64,000 nucleotides of DNA from Paludibacter sp. (GTDB lineage Bacteria; Bacteroidota; Bacteroidia; Bacteroidales; Paludibacteraceae). Under the pieces are notes generated by a model that did not search any database, was not told the DNA's origin, and worked only from the letters and a program-made list of their open reading frames with translations. Every line of letters starts with the position of its first letter. The first letter of the stretch is position 1. This document shows positions 1 to 8,907 of this stretch, in pieces. The DNA is taken from assembly GCA_028710415.1 (NCBI GenBank), contig JAQTUE010000001.1, positions 186,001 through 250,000 of the forward strand, given 5' to 3'. The position numbers and the translations under genes were made by a program.

Positions 1-33
1 CTAAATACATAAATAGAATTAGTCTCAGTATTT

Positions 34-594
34 TTATTCAATCTCAATCCTGTATTTATCCAGCAATCCCACAACCCCCATTCTTGAGAAGCGGGCTTTT
101 GTAATCCTGTTCTGTTCGGGGTCGATGGAATAATTAAAGGAGCTGCGGAAATCAGCTTTCTCAAGTATGGTCTTCTGGAAAATTATCCGTTGCATATCGC
201 AGTTATCGAATACAGCTGCGGTCATATCTGCTTCGGTAAAATCAGTTTCCTGCAGGTTGCAATTTTTAAAGCGGGTCTTTTTCAGTTTCAGTTTATAGAA
301 TACTGCCAGCTTCAGGACGCAGTTCTCAAAATCCAGGGAAAGCAGAAAGGGGTTGCATTCCTCGAATTGAACTCCCAATAGCTTGCAGCCAATGAAATGA
401 ATGTCGTTCAGGGCTGTATTCTTCATTTTGGCAAGGCTGAAATCGCAGCTGTCAAAAGTGCACTCCCGGAAGGTGATGTGTGATATGTCCCCGTTGTGAA
501 AATTACAATTCACAAACCTGCAGTTCTCGTATTCTCCCCTGGGCAGATTGTCAACAGTATAATCAACGCGCTCAAAAAGTATGTTCTCAGTCAA
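34..594 (-). CDS. Pentapeptide-repeat protein
   Basis: A 186-residue protein made almost wholly of degenerate five-residue repeats (pattern A/C-D/N-F/L-x-x), for example the blocks ENCRFVNCNF, RFKNCNLQETDF and LEKADF, which predict a right-handed quadrilateral beta helix. There is no signal peptide or membrane segment, so it is probably cytoplasmic. The C-terminal stretch SIDPEQNRITKARFS resembles the end of chromosomal Qnr/McbG-like pentapeptide proteins, which mimic DNA and protect gyrase, but similarity at this level does not establish quinolone protection. The repeats are rich in Cys at the inward position. It lies alone, about 120 bp downstream of the next leftward gene, and the start chosen is the ATG at the 5' end of the open frame. 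Role unknown; family assignment firm. Confidence 0.85.
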   Translation of the reverse strand: MTENILFERVDYTVDNLPRGEYENCRFVNCNFHNGDISHITFRECTFDSCDFSLAKMKNTALNDIHFIGCKLLGVQFEECNPFLLSLDFENCVLKLAVFYKLKLKKTRFKNCNLQETDFTEADMTAAVFDNCDMQRIIFQKTILEKADFRSSFNYSIDPEQNRITKARFSRMGVVGLLDKYRIEIE

Positions 595-655
595 TTTTAG
601 GAGTATTTAATGTGTCTGCAAAAATAGTCATTTGATTTTATAAACCCGGATAAGT

Positions 656-692
656 ATATAAAAAAAGAGAATCACTATCCGTAATCCCCGCG
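656..692 (-). terminator. Possible intrinsic terminator
   Basis: Read on the minus strand, a weak hairpin (gggattac / tgattctc, with G-U pairs) is followed by seven T residues just downstream of the gene ending at 715. A similar T-tail (tataaaaaaagagaat on the plus strand) follows the hairpin near 1465, suggesting that the two ends share a terminator design. Confidence 0.4.
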
Positions 693-714
693 TTTAATTG
701 ATTTCTAATACTGA

Positions 715-1347
715 TTATTCAAATAGCCAGACCCCTTTTTGATGATAGGTGGCGTCATTGAGCTGCTGAATCATGAATGAAGCAACATTAGCCCTCGATA
801 TGGTAGGGCTTCCTTTGATCTTTATTTTTTCATACCCATGTTTTATTTCCCCTGTCAGCATGCCGTCGGTCAGGCTTCCGGGTCGTACTAATGTCCATTG
901 AAGCTTGCTGCTTTTAATGATGTTCTCATTGGTGTTGTGATCCGCCAGGGTAACCCGTAACAGCATTTTTAGTAATATAAACCTCATGGGTTGGGCAATC
1001 ATATCGCCACTCTCGTTTGCGCCCAGGCTTGATAAATATATAAACCGGTGCACTTTTGTAATCTCCATGATAGACACAATATTCCGAATGCCCACCATTA
1101 CTTCGGTTGCATGCTTTGATAACGATCCTCCACCCAGAGCTGAAATACATGCATCGGCACCGGTAATAGCATCTTTCATTTTCAGGGTTTCATTCAGGTT
1201 CCCCACCACAATTTTCAACTTCGGGTTCTCAATCCGTATCGTACCCGCCCGGCGTATATAGGCTACAACCTGGTATCCTTTGGCTAACGCTTGTTCAACC
1301 AACAGGATTCCCGTTTTGCCATTCGCACCGAAAATAACTACTTTCAT
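715..1347 (-). CDS. NAD(P)H-binding SDR/NmrA-like protein
   Basis: About 210 residues starting MKVVIFGANGKTG, a classical GxxGxxG Rossmann dinucleotide site at residues 7-13. Later motifs RFIYLSSLGANESGD and LQWTLVRPGSLTDG match atypical short-chain dehydrogenases of the NAD(P)-binding (PF13460) family; the catalytic YxxxK is not obvious, as is usual there. The frame is open upstream to 1401, but the ATG at 1345-1347 sits directly before the Rossmann strand, so I take it as the start. The substrate cannot be told from sequence; relatives include quinone reductases, flavin reductases and redox sensors. The next leftward gene upstream also encodes an NmrA-type protein, but a terminator lies between them, so they are probably not co-transcribed. 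Confidence 0.82.
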   Translation of the reverse strand: MKVVIFGANGKTGILLVEQALAKGYQVVAYIRRAGTIRIENPKLKIVVGNLNETLKMKDAITGADACISALGGGSLSKHATEVMVGIRNIVSIMEITKVHRFIYLSSLGANESGDMIAQPMRFILLKMLLRVTLADHNTNENIIKSSKLQWTLVRPGSLTDGMLTGEIKHGYEKIKIKGSPTISRANVASFMIQQLNDATYHQKGVWLFE

Positions 1348-1459
1348 ATTGTAATTTTTTAAATATAGAGAATGATTCAATTTGAAATGAATTGAGTTCA
1401 TTTATATATTCAACACATTCACTATCTAAAAGTTTCGAGCTACTGAAAAATATATTTAT

Positions 1460-1491
1460 AAAAAAAGAGAATTACTTGAAGTAACTCTCTT
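1460..1491 (-). terminator. Intrinsic terminator after the NmrA-like gene
   Basis: On the minus strand a 12-bp stem (aagagagttact / agtaattctctt, one G-U pair, 3-nt loop) is followed by a run of seven T. It lies about 50 nt beyond the stop codon at 1542. Confidence 0.75.
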
Positions 1492-1541
1492 AATCAAAAA
1501 CCTTACAGTAGTTCAAAATACATTGCATGCAATAGAATAAA

Positions 1542-2426
1542 TTAAACCGTTTTGAAAGGTCTAAATTTTGTTTTCTCTCTAAAAATAAATTCTCTCAGTG
1601 TGCCTGGCTTTTTTCCTGTTATTCTTTCAAATGAATCGGAAATACGTGGTTCTTTTTGGAAACGTGGTATGAAATGAAGCAGGATCATCACAATGATCAT
1701 TCCGGTAGGAACACTTTCTTTCTTTTTAATCTGATAGAATTTAAAAGGATTGATGTTGATATATTCAATATTTTCTCCGGTAATTTTATTCAGTAAAGTC
1801 GTTACAGTAGGAAAATTCTCATTTTCTGTTCCTGTAAGTTCGATAGCCTGATTTTTATAGGTGTCAAATGATTCCAACAACTTAGCTGCAACAGCGCCTA
1901 TATCCTCAACATCAATCCAGTTGAATTTGGCATTTCCGGCAGGCAGGATAATCTGACGTTTAAGTTGAATGTCCCTGATCAAGGTTGTTGTCAGGTTTTG
2001 CATAAAATAACCCGGACGCATAAAAATATATTCCAGCCCGTACTCCCTGATGAGTTTTTCAATCTTGTTATGCGGTATAATCTTGCTTGTCTCGGCACCC
2101 TGAACAGAAAGAAATACAACCCTGCGTATGCCTTTCTGACTGATTTTAGCTATCAGAGGTTGGAAGTACCTGGGCACATCCGAAATATGGGGAGGTCTTA
2201 GGAGGAAAATAGTATCGGTATTCTCCAAAGCCTGATCGAAGGTTCCGGAATCTTCGAAATCAAAGGAAACATATTCCAGTTGTGGGTATTTGCTAAATAC
2301 TTTTTTTGCTTTTGAGATATCCCGTACCCCTGCAATTAGTTGGTTCTCAGTTTTCCCTTCATATAAAAAACGAATTACTTCCATTCCTATATTGCCGGTG
2401 GCACCGGTAATCAATATCCGCCTCAT
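1542..2426 (-). CDS. NmrA-family NAD(P)-binding protein
   Basis: A 294-residue Rossmann protein; residues 1-15 (MRRILITGATGNIG) carry the GxxGxxG nucleotide site, and VRDISKAKK shortly after is typical of the NADP-contacting loop. The central IFLLRPPHISD, VVFLSVQGA and FMRPGYFMQNL motifs match the NmrA/QorB-like branch of atypical SDRs. The C-terminal third (FPTVTTLLNKITGENIEYI) is the usual NmrA substrate-side lobe. It begins one base after the stop of the upstream dipeptidase gene, so both are very likely one transcript. Enzymatic substrate unknown; quinone oxidoreductase or redox sensing are both plausible. Confidence 0.85.
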   Translation of the reverse strand: MRRILITGATGNIGMEVIRFLYEGKTENQLIAGVRDISKAKKVFSKYPQLEYVSFDFEDSGTFDQALENTDTIFLLRPPHISDVPRYFQPLIAKISQKGIRRVVFLSVQGAETSKIIPHNKIEKLIREYGLEYIFMRPGYFMQNLTTTLIRDIQLKRQIILPAGNAKFNWIDVEDIGAVAAKLLESFDTYKNQAIELTGTENENFPTVTTLLNKITGENIEYININPFKFYQIKKKESVPTGMIIVMILLHFIPRFQKEPRISDSFERITGKKPGTLREFIFREKTKFRPFKTV

Positions 2427-2427
2427 C

Positions 2428-4074
2428 CTACTTCCGGTTCTTCATTTCTGTTTCAGTCTTAACGCGTAATCCCGGATTCTCTTTTACCATTTGGCGTAGG
2501 AATTCTTCCGGATAGCCTGCACGGATAATGGTAGGAGGGATCTTATACTGGTTCTGAACAAATTTACCGTTTTTCTCAGCCTTGATATTTCCATCCATGT
2601 ATTTTACAAGCAGGTATTCCCCCAGTTTTTTCCACGCTGCGGTTGAATTCTCTGCCTGTGCAATGCTGAAATCGGACAGGAAGACACGTGCATCAGCTTC
2701 TGTCATTCCTACAGCTACTTTATCGATGGCAGGTACCAGCGCATTGAAGTCAGATTCCCATTTCGACTGAACCTTTTTGATGTCCGGTGCCATGTAGGAG
2801 TATTTGCTGTATGCATAATTGGCTACCTGATTGTAGGTCCAGAAAGCGGAAGTTGATGAAAATTCCAACAGGCTGCCATTATCCGGACGGTAACATTCGG
2901 GTACCCGGTCAATGCCGCAATACATTGGAACATATAACCCTGTAGCAGCATCATCCACCCCAAACCACAGGATGCCCCCGATATAATCGGGAAGCCAGCT
3001 TCGCATTTGGGCTACAAACGTAAAGCCGGTTTGCTGGGTTGCTGTAGGACGTTCATGAACATATTCCACACTGTCCACCTTGAAAGTCAGCGGGCTGCAA
3101 CGTAGTTTACTACCGAAAGGTCCTGCTGCCATTCCTTTGGTCATGTCAAATTCAGTGCCTTCATACTGGTCGCGCATGTATTCTTTCAGTTTCTGGGCAG
3201 TCAGTTTGAAGGTTGGCTTCACCCACAAAGGCATTCTTTCGGCAGTCTCGCCTTTGATGTAGGTAATGTATTTCTCCATGGAAGGATCCACTTTGCGGAA
3301 GAAAGACCATACCCGGGCTTCACAGGCTCTCAAAGCCACATAATCCAGGGGTGCATAAGTGTCGGAAAAACTGAAATCCTTGTTCTTTCCTTTGAAATAT
3401 CCTTTTTCACGTGCAAAAGCAATGACATCTTCGGCATACAGGCAATTATTTTTATCATCGTACGGGAAAGTGGTGATCCTGGCCTGGTTGGCATGAGCTG
3501 ATACACAATCGTCCGGGATACGTTGTGCCACCCACACAGCGCCTTTGTTATTGGCTCCTTTACCTACCATTTCGAGGATCCATACTTCATTTGGATCGGC
3601 TATTGAGAATGATTCCCCTTCACTGTAATAACCATACTCTGCTACCAGGTCGGTCATGGTCTTAATGGCTTCACGGGCTGTCTTCGAGCGTTGCAGCGAT
3701 ATATAAATCAGGCTGCCGTAATCCATGATGGCTGTTGTATCCACTAATTCAGGACGTCCCCCAAAAGTAGTTTCACCAATGCTCACCTGATGCTCGTTAA
3801 TATTGCCAATCACCGAATAGGTCTTTTCAATCTGTTTGATTTTGCCAAGGTACTTGCCCGAGTCCCAGTCATGCACATCCAGCATGGCTCCTGCGGGATA
3901 AGTAGCAGCAGGATAATGGGACAATGCACCGAATAAAAAATAAGAGTCAGCATTGTAGCTGATCAGCGTGGAACCGTCGAGGGTTGCAGCTTTTCCTACT
4001 AAAAAATTGGTACAGGCAAATCCGGCATGGATTGTGAGTAAAAAGGCGGCTGTAAAAATTATTTTCTTAATCAT
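2428..4074 (-). CDS. Secreted C69-family dipeptidase
   Basis: A 548-residue Ntn-hydrolase of peptidase family C69 (PepD type). An N-terminal signal peptide (MIKKIIFTAAFLLTIHAGFA) ends directly before Cys21, which begins CTNFLVGKAAT; in this family removal of the leader exposes this cysteine as the N-terminal nucleophile. DGS at about residue 33 and the conserved NEHQVSIGETTFGGR segment agree. The protein is thus exported and would cleave dipeptides in the periplasm or outside the cell. The final A-C junction also looks lipobox-like, so lipidation is an alternative reading, though it would block the nucleophile. It heads a two-gene transcript with the NmrA-like gene one base downstream. Confidence 0.9.
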   Translation of the reverse strand: MIKKIIFTAAFLLTIHAGFACTNFLVGKAATLDGSTLISYNADSYFLFGALSHYPAATYPAGAMLDVHDWDSGKYLGKIKQIEKTYSVIGNINEHQVSIGETTFGGRPELVDTTAIMDYGSLIYISLQRSKTAREAIKTMTDLVAEYGYYSEGESFSIADPNEVWILEMVGKGANNKGAVWVAQRIPDDCVSAHANQARITTFPYDDKNNCLYAEDVIAFAREKGYFKGKNKDFSFSDTYAPLDYVALRACEARVWSFFRKVDPSMEKYITYIKGETAERMPLWVKPTFKLTAQKLKEYMRDQYEGTEFDMTKGMAAGPFGSKLRCSPLTFKVDSVEYVHERPTATQQTGFTFVAQMRSWLPDYIGGILWFGVDDAATGLYVPMYCGIDRVPECYRPDNGSLLEFSSTSAFWTYNQVANYAYSKYSYMAPDIKKVQSKWESDFNALVPAIDKVAVGMTEADARVFLSDFSIAQAENSTAAWKKLGEYLLVKYMDGNIKAEKNGKFVQNQYKIPPTIIRAGYPEEFLRQMVKENPGLRVKTETEMKNRK

Positions 4075-4103
4075 TCTTCTTTTTAATTTTCAGTTGATGG
4101 CCA

Positions 4104-4111
4104 CAAAGATA
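4104..4111 (-). promoter_or_regulatory. -7 box of the C69 dipeptidase gene
   Basis: On the minus strand the sequence is TATCTTTG, an exact match to the Bacteroidota -7 box TAnnTTTG, about 30 nt upstream of the ATG at 4074. No clear -33 TTTG was found at the usual spacing. Confidence 0.6.
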
Positions 4112-4494
4112 AACATAAAAATGAAATGTAAAAGTGCAACTTTAACAGATAAAGGTCAAAAGTCTTTAAAATCGAGTTGATGGCTTGAATAGATGAAGTA
4201 AAACCAGTCACTTTATAATCTAACAAAATAGGATTAGTATTGATAATGTGTTCATAATCCAAAAATGGTTGATAAGTAGGTTTCAATATGAATATCTTAT
4301 TTTAATTCTCATAGTTAAACTGTTTTGACCTTTACAATTATCTCCAATTGCTGAAAGTCTTAGGGTTGCATTGAACCCGATCGTTCACCTGATTTTAAAT
4401 CACATCTGATTTGGAATCAGGTTTTTTATTTCATGCCACTTTTGTTCATTTTGAATAACAATGCCACTCATTCTTTGTATCCAGGGCTTTCAAA

Positions 4495-4585
4495 GGGGGT
4501 ATCTAGGGCCTTTCGAGGGGGTTTCGAGGGCTGGGGCCCTCGAAACCCCCTCGATACCCCCTCGAAAGGCCCTCGATACCCCCTC
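4495..4585. repeat. Large GC-rich imperfect palindrome
   Basis: The left arm (4495-4530: gggggtatctagggcctt, then tcgagggggtttcgaggg) pairs with the right arm (4537-4585: ccctcgaaaccccctcga ... tcgaaaggccctcgatac). The right arm has an extra 11-bp unit, taccccctcga, which bulges out. The loop is only about 6 nt. It stands out strongly against AT-rich surroundings. It could act as a cruciform, a strong RNA hairpin or a mobile-repeat remnant. Confidence 0.8.
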
Positions 4586-4595
4586 CATACTACAA

Positions 4596-4639
4596 CCAGA
4601 TTCAAACCAGATTCAAAGCGGATTCAGACCGGATTCAGA
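4596..4639. repeat. Four 11-bp tandem repeats
   Basis: Units ccagattcaaa, ccagattcaaa, gcggattcaga and ccggattcaga follow each other without gaps. The first two are identical, the last two differ at three or four sites. The unit length equals that of the bulged unit in the neighbouring palindrome. Confidence 0.8.
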
Positions 4640-4836
4640 AGATGCGCTTTTGAAGATGTACTGCAATTTCATGCCATTTCCCTTCTGTCCGGGAAATTCA
4701 GATATGGTTCCAAACATATGAACAGTGTGCAGGAAAAAGTCGTTTTTGGGACTGGAAAAATAGGTAGGATTATTTTAAATATGGAGGTTGATGGTTTCTG
4801 TTCCTTTTATCTCATAATGTCACTTTAACTCTCAAG

Positions 4837-4953
4837 GCGGAACACGGAACCCTGAATATTGAATACGGAACGCTTCCTTCAACATCAAACTTATCAAACT
4901 TTCAAACCCCAAACGCGGAACACGGAACACGGAACTCGGAACACGGAACGTTG
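4837..4953 (-). repeat. cggaacac and tcaaactt word tract
   Basis: Plus-strand words cggaacacggaac recur at 4837-4872 and 4914-4950, with tcaaacttatcaaactttc between them. The tract ends four bases from the stop codon at 4958, so it lies immediately 3' of the flippase-like gene. The same two families sit side by side again at 52790-52895. Confidence 0.8.
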
Positions 4954-4957
4954 AATT

Positions 4958-6043
4958 TTAATCTTCAGAACAGGTTGGTGTATCGTGATTGGTTCTGGAG
5001 AAAGATTTTGTAATCCAGTTTGGGATCACAATCAGGCCCAGGACCAGGTAGAGGTAGTAACTGATGATTCTCCAGACCAGGGTGACAAAGATGATGGCGC
5101 TGGTGGAATAGAAAATATCACTGTAATACTCCTTGAAGGCATACTCGCTGATGCCGCTGCCCCCGGGGGTTGGGCTGACTACCATAACCATCCAAAGGAT
5201 CAGCTGGCGGGCAAAAATTACCAGGTGATTGCTAATGGGGACGAATGCCATAAAGATAGCATTCACCACTAAAAAACGGGCTGTCCAGGTGAGCATGGTC
5301 ATCCCAAATGCTTTGATCCAAAACCAGTAAGAACGATTGGCAATATCAATCGAGGCCTGAACCAGGTTGTTGGTGAGCAGATCGACATTGCTGTACCAGC
5401 GTTTCAATACGGGTAGTTTGAAGATGGTTAAAAGAATATGCCTGATCCAGTTTGGCCGTTTGAAAGTACCGATAAACAGAGTGCTGATCCAGAAAAGCCG
5501 TATCACATACAGGGTACTGAAAATTACCCCAAAAGTTGAAACTATGACTGATGACGAATTAAACAGTTGGTTGATGGGAATAAATAAAAACACCAACGGA
5601 CAAAACAGCATAAAGAAGAGTTCATCCAGGAATAAATTGACAAACATGATGGTTGTGCTGCGCCCGGCATTGATCCCTTCCTTAATCAGAAAGATGACTA
5701 CCAGGCTTGATCCTCCAACAGCCGGAGGGGTAACAGCGGTGGTAAATTCGCTCAGGATGTTGATGTGAAAGGCTTGCCGCCAGGATAGATTGTTGTCGGT
5801 GAGCAACCTGAAGCGCCACATCATGCCGAAGTCACGAAGCAACATTAGCAGAAAGGCAAGAAGTATAAACAATAAACTCGTAATGGTGAAGTCGAAAGAG
5901 AAAAAAACATCGGGGTTGAATTCATCGAGGAAAAGCCAGCCAATAACCACTAAACCCAGTAATACAGGAATAAGTACCTGATAGGTTTTAAAAGGCTTTG
6001 CTATTTTTTTTGTTTGAAGTATTGGTTGTATTATTTCCTGCAT
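4958..6043 (-). CDS. Flippase-like membrane protein (LPG_synthase_TM)
   Basis: A 361-residue integral membrane protein with about eight hydrophobic segments. It belongs to the lysylphosphatidylglycerol synthase TM-region family (PF03706, UPF0104): the hallmark SPTPGGSGISEYAF lies near residue 295, and the earlier VTPPAVGGSSLVVIF is the matching first signature. It lacks the soluble synthetase domain of MprF, so it is the flippase-like part only. Its start lies inside the last 13 bases of the upstream glycosyltransferase gene, implying translational coupling. Together the pair suggests synthesis and transbilayer movement of a glycosylated lipid, but no substrate can be named. The 3' end runs directly into a repeat tract. 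Confidence 0.85.
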   Translation of the reverse strand: MQEIIQPILQTKKIAKPFKTYQVLIPVLLGLVVIGWLFLDEFNPDVFFSFDFTITSLLFILLAFLLMLLRDFGMMWRFRLLTDNNLSWRQAFHINILSEFTTAVTPPAVGGSSLVVIFLIKEGINAGRSTTIMFVNLFLDELFFMLFCPLVFLFIPINQLFNSSSVIVSTFGVIFSTLYVIRLFWISTLFIGTFKRPNWIRHILLTIFKLPVLKRWYSNVDLLTNNLVQASIDIANRSYWFWIKAFGMTMLTWTARFLVVNAIFMAFVPISNHLVIFARQLILWMVMVVSPTPGGSGISEYAFKEYYSDIFYSTSAIIFVTLVWRIISYYLYLVLGLIVIPNWITKSFSRTNHDTPTCSED

Positions 6044-7212
6044 TTCCGGTCCATTAATTTTTTATATCTGTCGAGTACTTCATCGGTCACACTTTCCCAG
6101 GACCGGGCAATAGTCCGGGAGGCATTTTCCCCGGCTGTACGTACCCTGATGGGTGAATCGATTAATTCCCGTAATTTGGCCTCAAAGGATTCAGTTGTAT
6201 TTTCTATCAGGAAACCATTGAAGTTGTCAATCACATTTTCGGCAGAAGAAGATCCATTTACCAGGATGGAAGGGGTATGCAGGGCCCCCGCCTCACGGAT
6301 AACCAACGGGGCATTGTCGTAAATGGAAGGAAAAAGGAATAGATCGGCAGCCGCATAATACTGTTTGAGTTTGTCCCGGTCGGTAATCATTCCCACAAAT
6401 TCAACTTTGTCGCTTAAACCAAGCTCATCCACCAGTTGTTTCATGTCGGAAGCTGCATAACCAATTCCCACGAAGAACATTTTAAACTTCAGGTCTTTGA
6501 TCCGGGCAAGCGTCTCAATAATCAGCCTGGTGTTTTTTTCCCAGATATGTTGTCCTACAAACAAAAAGACATGTTCCTGTTCCGAAATATCCAGGGATTT
6601 TCGGGCAGAGGAAATGATGGGCTTAATATTCTGGTTTGTTGCAAAATCATTGCCATTGTCTACAATTTCCACTTTCCCCTTAAAACCGTATTCGCGAATG
6701 GTTTCTTCCACCGAAGCCTGTGGGATCCATACTTCATCAGCTTTTTCGAAGAAACGGATGACATCTTTTGTCATTTGACGGGCAATGAATTTATTGTGTA
6801 CCGAATGCTCAAAATCATCCCTGAACTTGGAATGAAAGGTGGCTACAAAAGGGATTTTTTGTTTGCGGGCAATGCTTAAGGCTAAATTACCTGAACTGAA
6901 CGGACAATGGGCATGCACCAACCCGAAAGAGATCTGGTCAATCTCTGCCCTGAACTGGAAATCTATTTCAGGCAACCCCAACCGGTAAGGTTTTCGTCCT
7001 ATAATGGGTATGGAGGTGTAACGGTAAATGGGATAGGGTTCGTTATCACTGTAGTTTGGCGACTTGGGAGTAATAACACAGACCGGTTGATGTTTCTGGT
7101 GTAACCAATAAGCGTAATTCTGGGTAGTAAGCGACACCCCATCCATTATCGGGGGAAAGCTGTCGTTGAAAATGCCGATAGTTTTCAAATTATCGCCCAC
7201 TAAATTGGCCAT
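6031..7212 (-). CDS. GT4-family glycosyltransferase
   Basis: A 393-residue GT-B glycosyltransferase of CAZy family GT4. The N-terminal acceptor domain starts with TIGIFNDSFPPIMDGVS, the loop typical of mannosyl- and diacylglycerol-glucosyltransferases; HAHCPFSSG and ATFHSKFRDD follow. The C-terminal donor domain has FVGQHIWEKN and FPSIYDNAPLVIREAGA, where the conserved E-x7-E position reads as a single clear Glu. No signal peptide or membrane helix, so it acts at the inner face of the cytoplasmic membrane. Overlap with the downstream flippase-like gene supports a shared glycolipid pathway. Closest well-known relatives are alpha-monoglucosyldiacylglycerol synthases; the sugar and lipid are inferred only by family. 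Confidence 0.88.
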   Translation of the reverse strand: MANLVGDNLKTIGIFNDSFPPIMDGVSLTTQNYAYWLHQKHQPVCVITPKSPNYSDNEPYPIYRYTSIPIIGRKPYRLGLPEIDFQFRAEIDQISFGLVHAHCPFSSGNLALSIARKQKIPFVATFHSKFRDDFEHSVHNKFIARQMTKDVIRFFEKADEVWIPQASVEETIREYGFKGKVEIVDNGNDFATNQNIKPIISSARKSLDISEQEHVFLFVGQHIWEKNTRLIIETLARIKDLKFKMFFVGIGYAASDMKQLVDELGLSDKVEFVGMITDRDKLKQYYAAADLFLFPSIYDNAPLVIREAGALHTPSILVNGSSSAENVIDNFNGFLIENTTESFEAKLRELIDSPIRVRTAGENASRTIARSWESVTDEVLDRYKKLMDRKCRK

Positions 7213-7708
7213 GGATTTTAGTTTTATAAGTGTTAAAAGAAATTGTAATAATAGATTCGCAATTCCCTATAAGTACGATACAAATTTAGGAATTTCTTTT
7301 CATATTCCCATAGTTGCATTTTGGAAATACTTTTATTCAAAATGATAATACGCAGTATAATAGATAAATAGATTTATGTAAAATGTTTTTATTGTAATTT
7401 GAATGTTTATTTTATAATTGACATATATAAAAAAAATTATCTTAAAAGTAATAGAAATGTAACATAAATGAAATAATAAACATTTTCAATTTGAGATATG
7501 TTATTTTATTAATTATTAAAGTTGTATCTTTGCGTTTCAATTTATTTTCTTAATTAACTAACAAAAGTAATCTTAAGTGTCATACAAGTAGTCGGTTACA
7601 ATTATTTTGTAATTGATTATACCTGATAATTAACGCTTTCTATTGTGGTAATATGATAAGATGCAGGTTGTAAAAATTTGTATATAATAATAACATTGAT
7701 CAACACAA
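7213..7708. promoter_or_regulatory. Divergent AT-rich promoter region
   Basis: A 496-bp spacer between divergent genes with no gene of its own. A TATCTTTG -7 box on the plus strand at 7525-7532 could drive the PAP2 gene with a leader of about 170 nt. On the minus strand TAAATTTG at 7281-7288 fits the -7 pattern for the glycosyltransferase gene. Neither has a convincing -33 box. The remainder is very AT-rich with no clear repeat. Confidence 0.5.
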
Positions 7709-8704
7709 ATGGTTCAAAACAGATCGATACGCTTTATAGCAGTTGAAAAACTGACGTTTATCTATATTTTGATAACTTCTCTGATAATTCTCTTTTTGAA
7801 GCCAGAGATTCCGGTAGTAATCGAATTATTAAGAGTGAGGTTGTTAATGATCATTGTGATCATTGCACTGGCGATTATTAATTCTTTTAAGGACTGGTGG
7901 ATAGTTCGTTTCTCGCGTTATGCTTTTATCGGGGCATTGCTGGTATACTGGTACCCGGAGACTTTTGATATCAACCGGATGATCCCGAACTTCGATCATC
8001 TGCTGGCAGGACTGGAACAGAGCATCTTTGGCTTCCAACCGGCATTGGTATTTATACAGAATTACCCACAGCATTGGCTTGGTGAGATATTGAACATGGG
8101 ATATTTGTCGTATTATCCATTTATCATTGTCACCAGCATGTATTTCTATCTCAAGAATAACAAATCATTCGAGCCATTCTTTTTTACAGTGCTTTTCGCA
8201 TTTTTCGGGTATTACCTCATTTACATCCTTTTCCCTACAGCAGGTCCCCAATACTATTACCAGGCGATCGGGCTGGATCAGGTTCAATCGGGTATTTTCC
8301 CTAACATAGGCCTTTATTTCGACAAGCACCAATCGCTGTTTTGTGTAAGCAATAACTCAGGATTCTTTTCGCAACTGGTACAAAGCACCCAGCAGGTTGG
8401 AGAGAGGCCTACTGCTGCCTTCCCGAGTTCGCATGTGGGAATATCGACATTAATAATTCTTTTGATTATAAAGAACCGCCAGTATTTCCTGTTGGCATTC
8501 TTATTCCCGCTCTATGTAGCCCTGGTTACTTCCACGGTTTATATCCAGGCACATTATGTGATTGATGTCATGGCCGGATTTACAACGGCATTTGCATTCT
8601 TCTTTTTAGGGAATCTGGCTTTCAAGGTGTTTACCCGAAGATTCTTTGGTATACCTGAGTTGACGTCAGTATTATCAAAGAAACCCATTAAAATGCAGAA
8701 CTAA
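7709..8704 (+). CDS. PAP2-superfamily membrane phosphatase/transferase
   Basis: A 331-residue protein with six or more membrane helices and PAP2 catalytic motifs: ERPTAAFPSSHVG near residues 231-243 (motif with first His) and TVYIQAHYVIDVMAG near 275-290 (second His and Asp). This pattern, with Tyr-x-x-x-His in place of the usual Arg motif, is that of the PAP2_3 branch, which contains inositol phosphorylceramide synthases of the AUR1 type and their Bacteroidota counterparts. A phosphosphingolipid head-group transferase is therefore possible, and a serine palmitoyltransferase gene occurs later in this window, but a plain lipid phosphatase is equally compatible. The gene is divergent from the glycolipid pair and has no close downstream partner. 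Confidence 0.8.
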   Translation: MVQNRSIRFIAVEKLTFIYILITSLIILFLKPEIPVVIELLRVRLLMIIVIIALAIINSFKDWWIVRFSRYAFIGALLVYWYPETFDINRMIPNFDHLLAGLEQSIFGFQPALVFIQNYPQHWLGEILNMGYLSYYPFIIVTSMYFYLKNNKSFEPFFFTVLFAFFGYYLIYILFPTAGPQYYYQAIGLDQVQSGIFPNIGLYFDKHQSLFCVSNNSGFFSQLVQSTQQVGERPTAAFPSSHVGISTLIILLIIKNRQYFLLAFLFPLYVALVTSTVYIQAHYVIDVMAGFTTAFAFFFLGNLAFKVFTRRFFGIPELTSVLSKKPIKMQN

Positions 8705-8907
8705 TTACTGCTTGCTCTTGAAAGATACAAATTCAGTATAGACAGAGTTCCCTCCCAGGATAAATTTAAATGAAATCATCTGCAATAACCGTGTATCCAT
8801 GATACACGGCTTTATCTGTCCACGGTATAAAAATCTGACTGCCAAAAGCTTTCCAATAACTTTGATGATTTGACGAAAGATAATTATGGGCGATTTAGAT
8901 AATTTCT

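Larger units (their letters stand above)
4112..4957. other. 850-bp non-coding spacer with repeats
   Basis: No convincing gene. Open frames here run across repeat DNA and have no family features. The spacer holds a 90-bp GC-rich palindrome (4495-4585), four 11-bp tandem repeats (4596-4639) and a cggaacac/tcaaactt tract (4837-4953) that abuts the stop codon of the leftward gene ending at 4958. The first 250 bp next to the dipeptidase gene are AT-rich without recognisable structure beyond its -7 box. Confidence 0.7.

Noticed and set aside
4433-4828. Two open frames across the GC-rich palindrome
   Set aside because: They exist only because the palindrome and tandem repeats lack stop codons; no family motif and repeat-like protein sequence.
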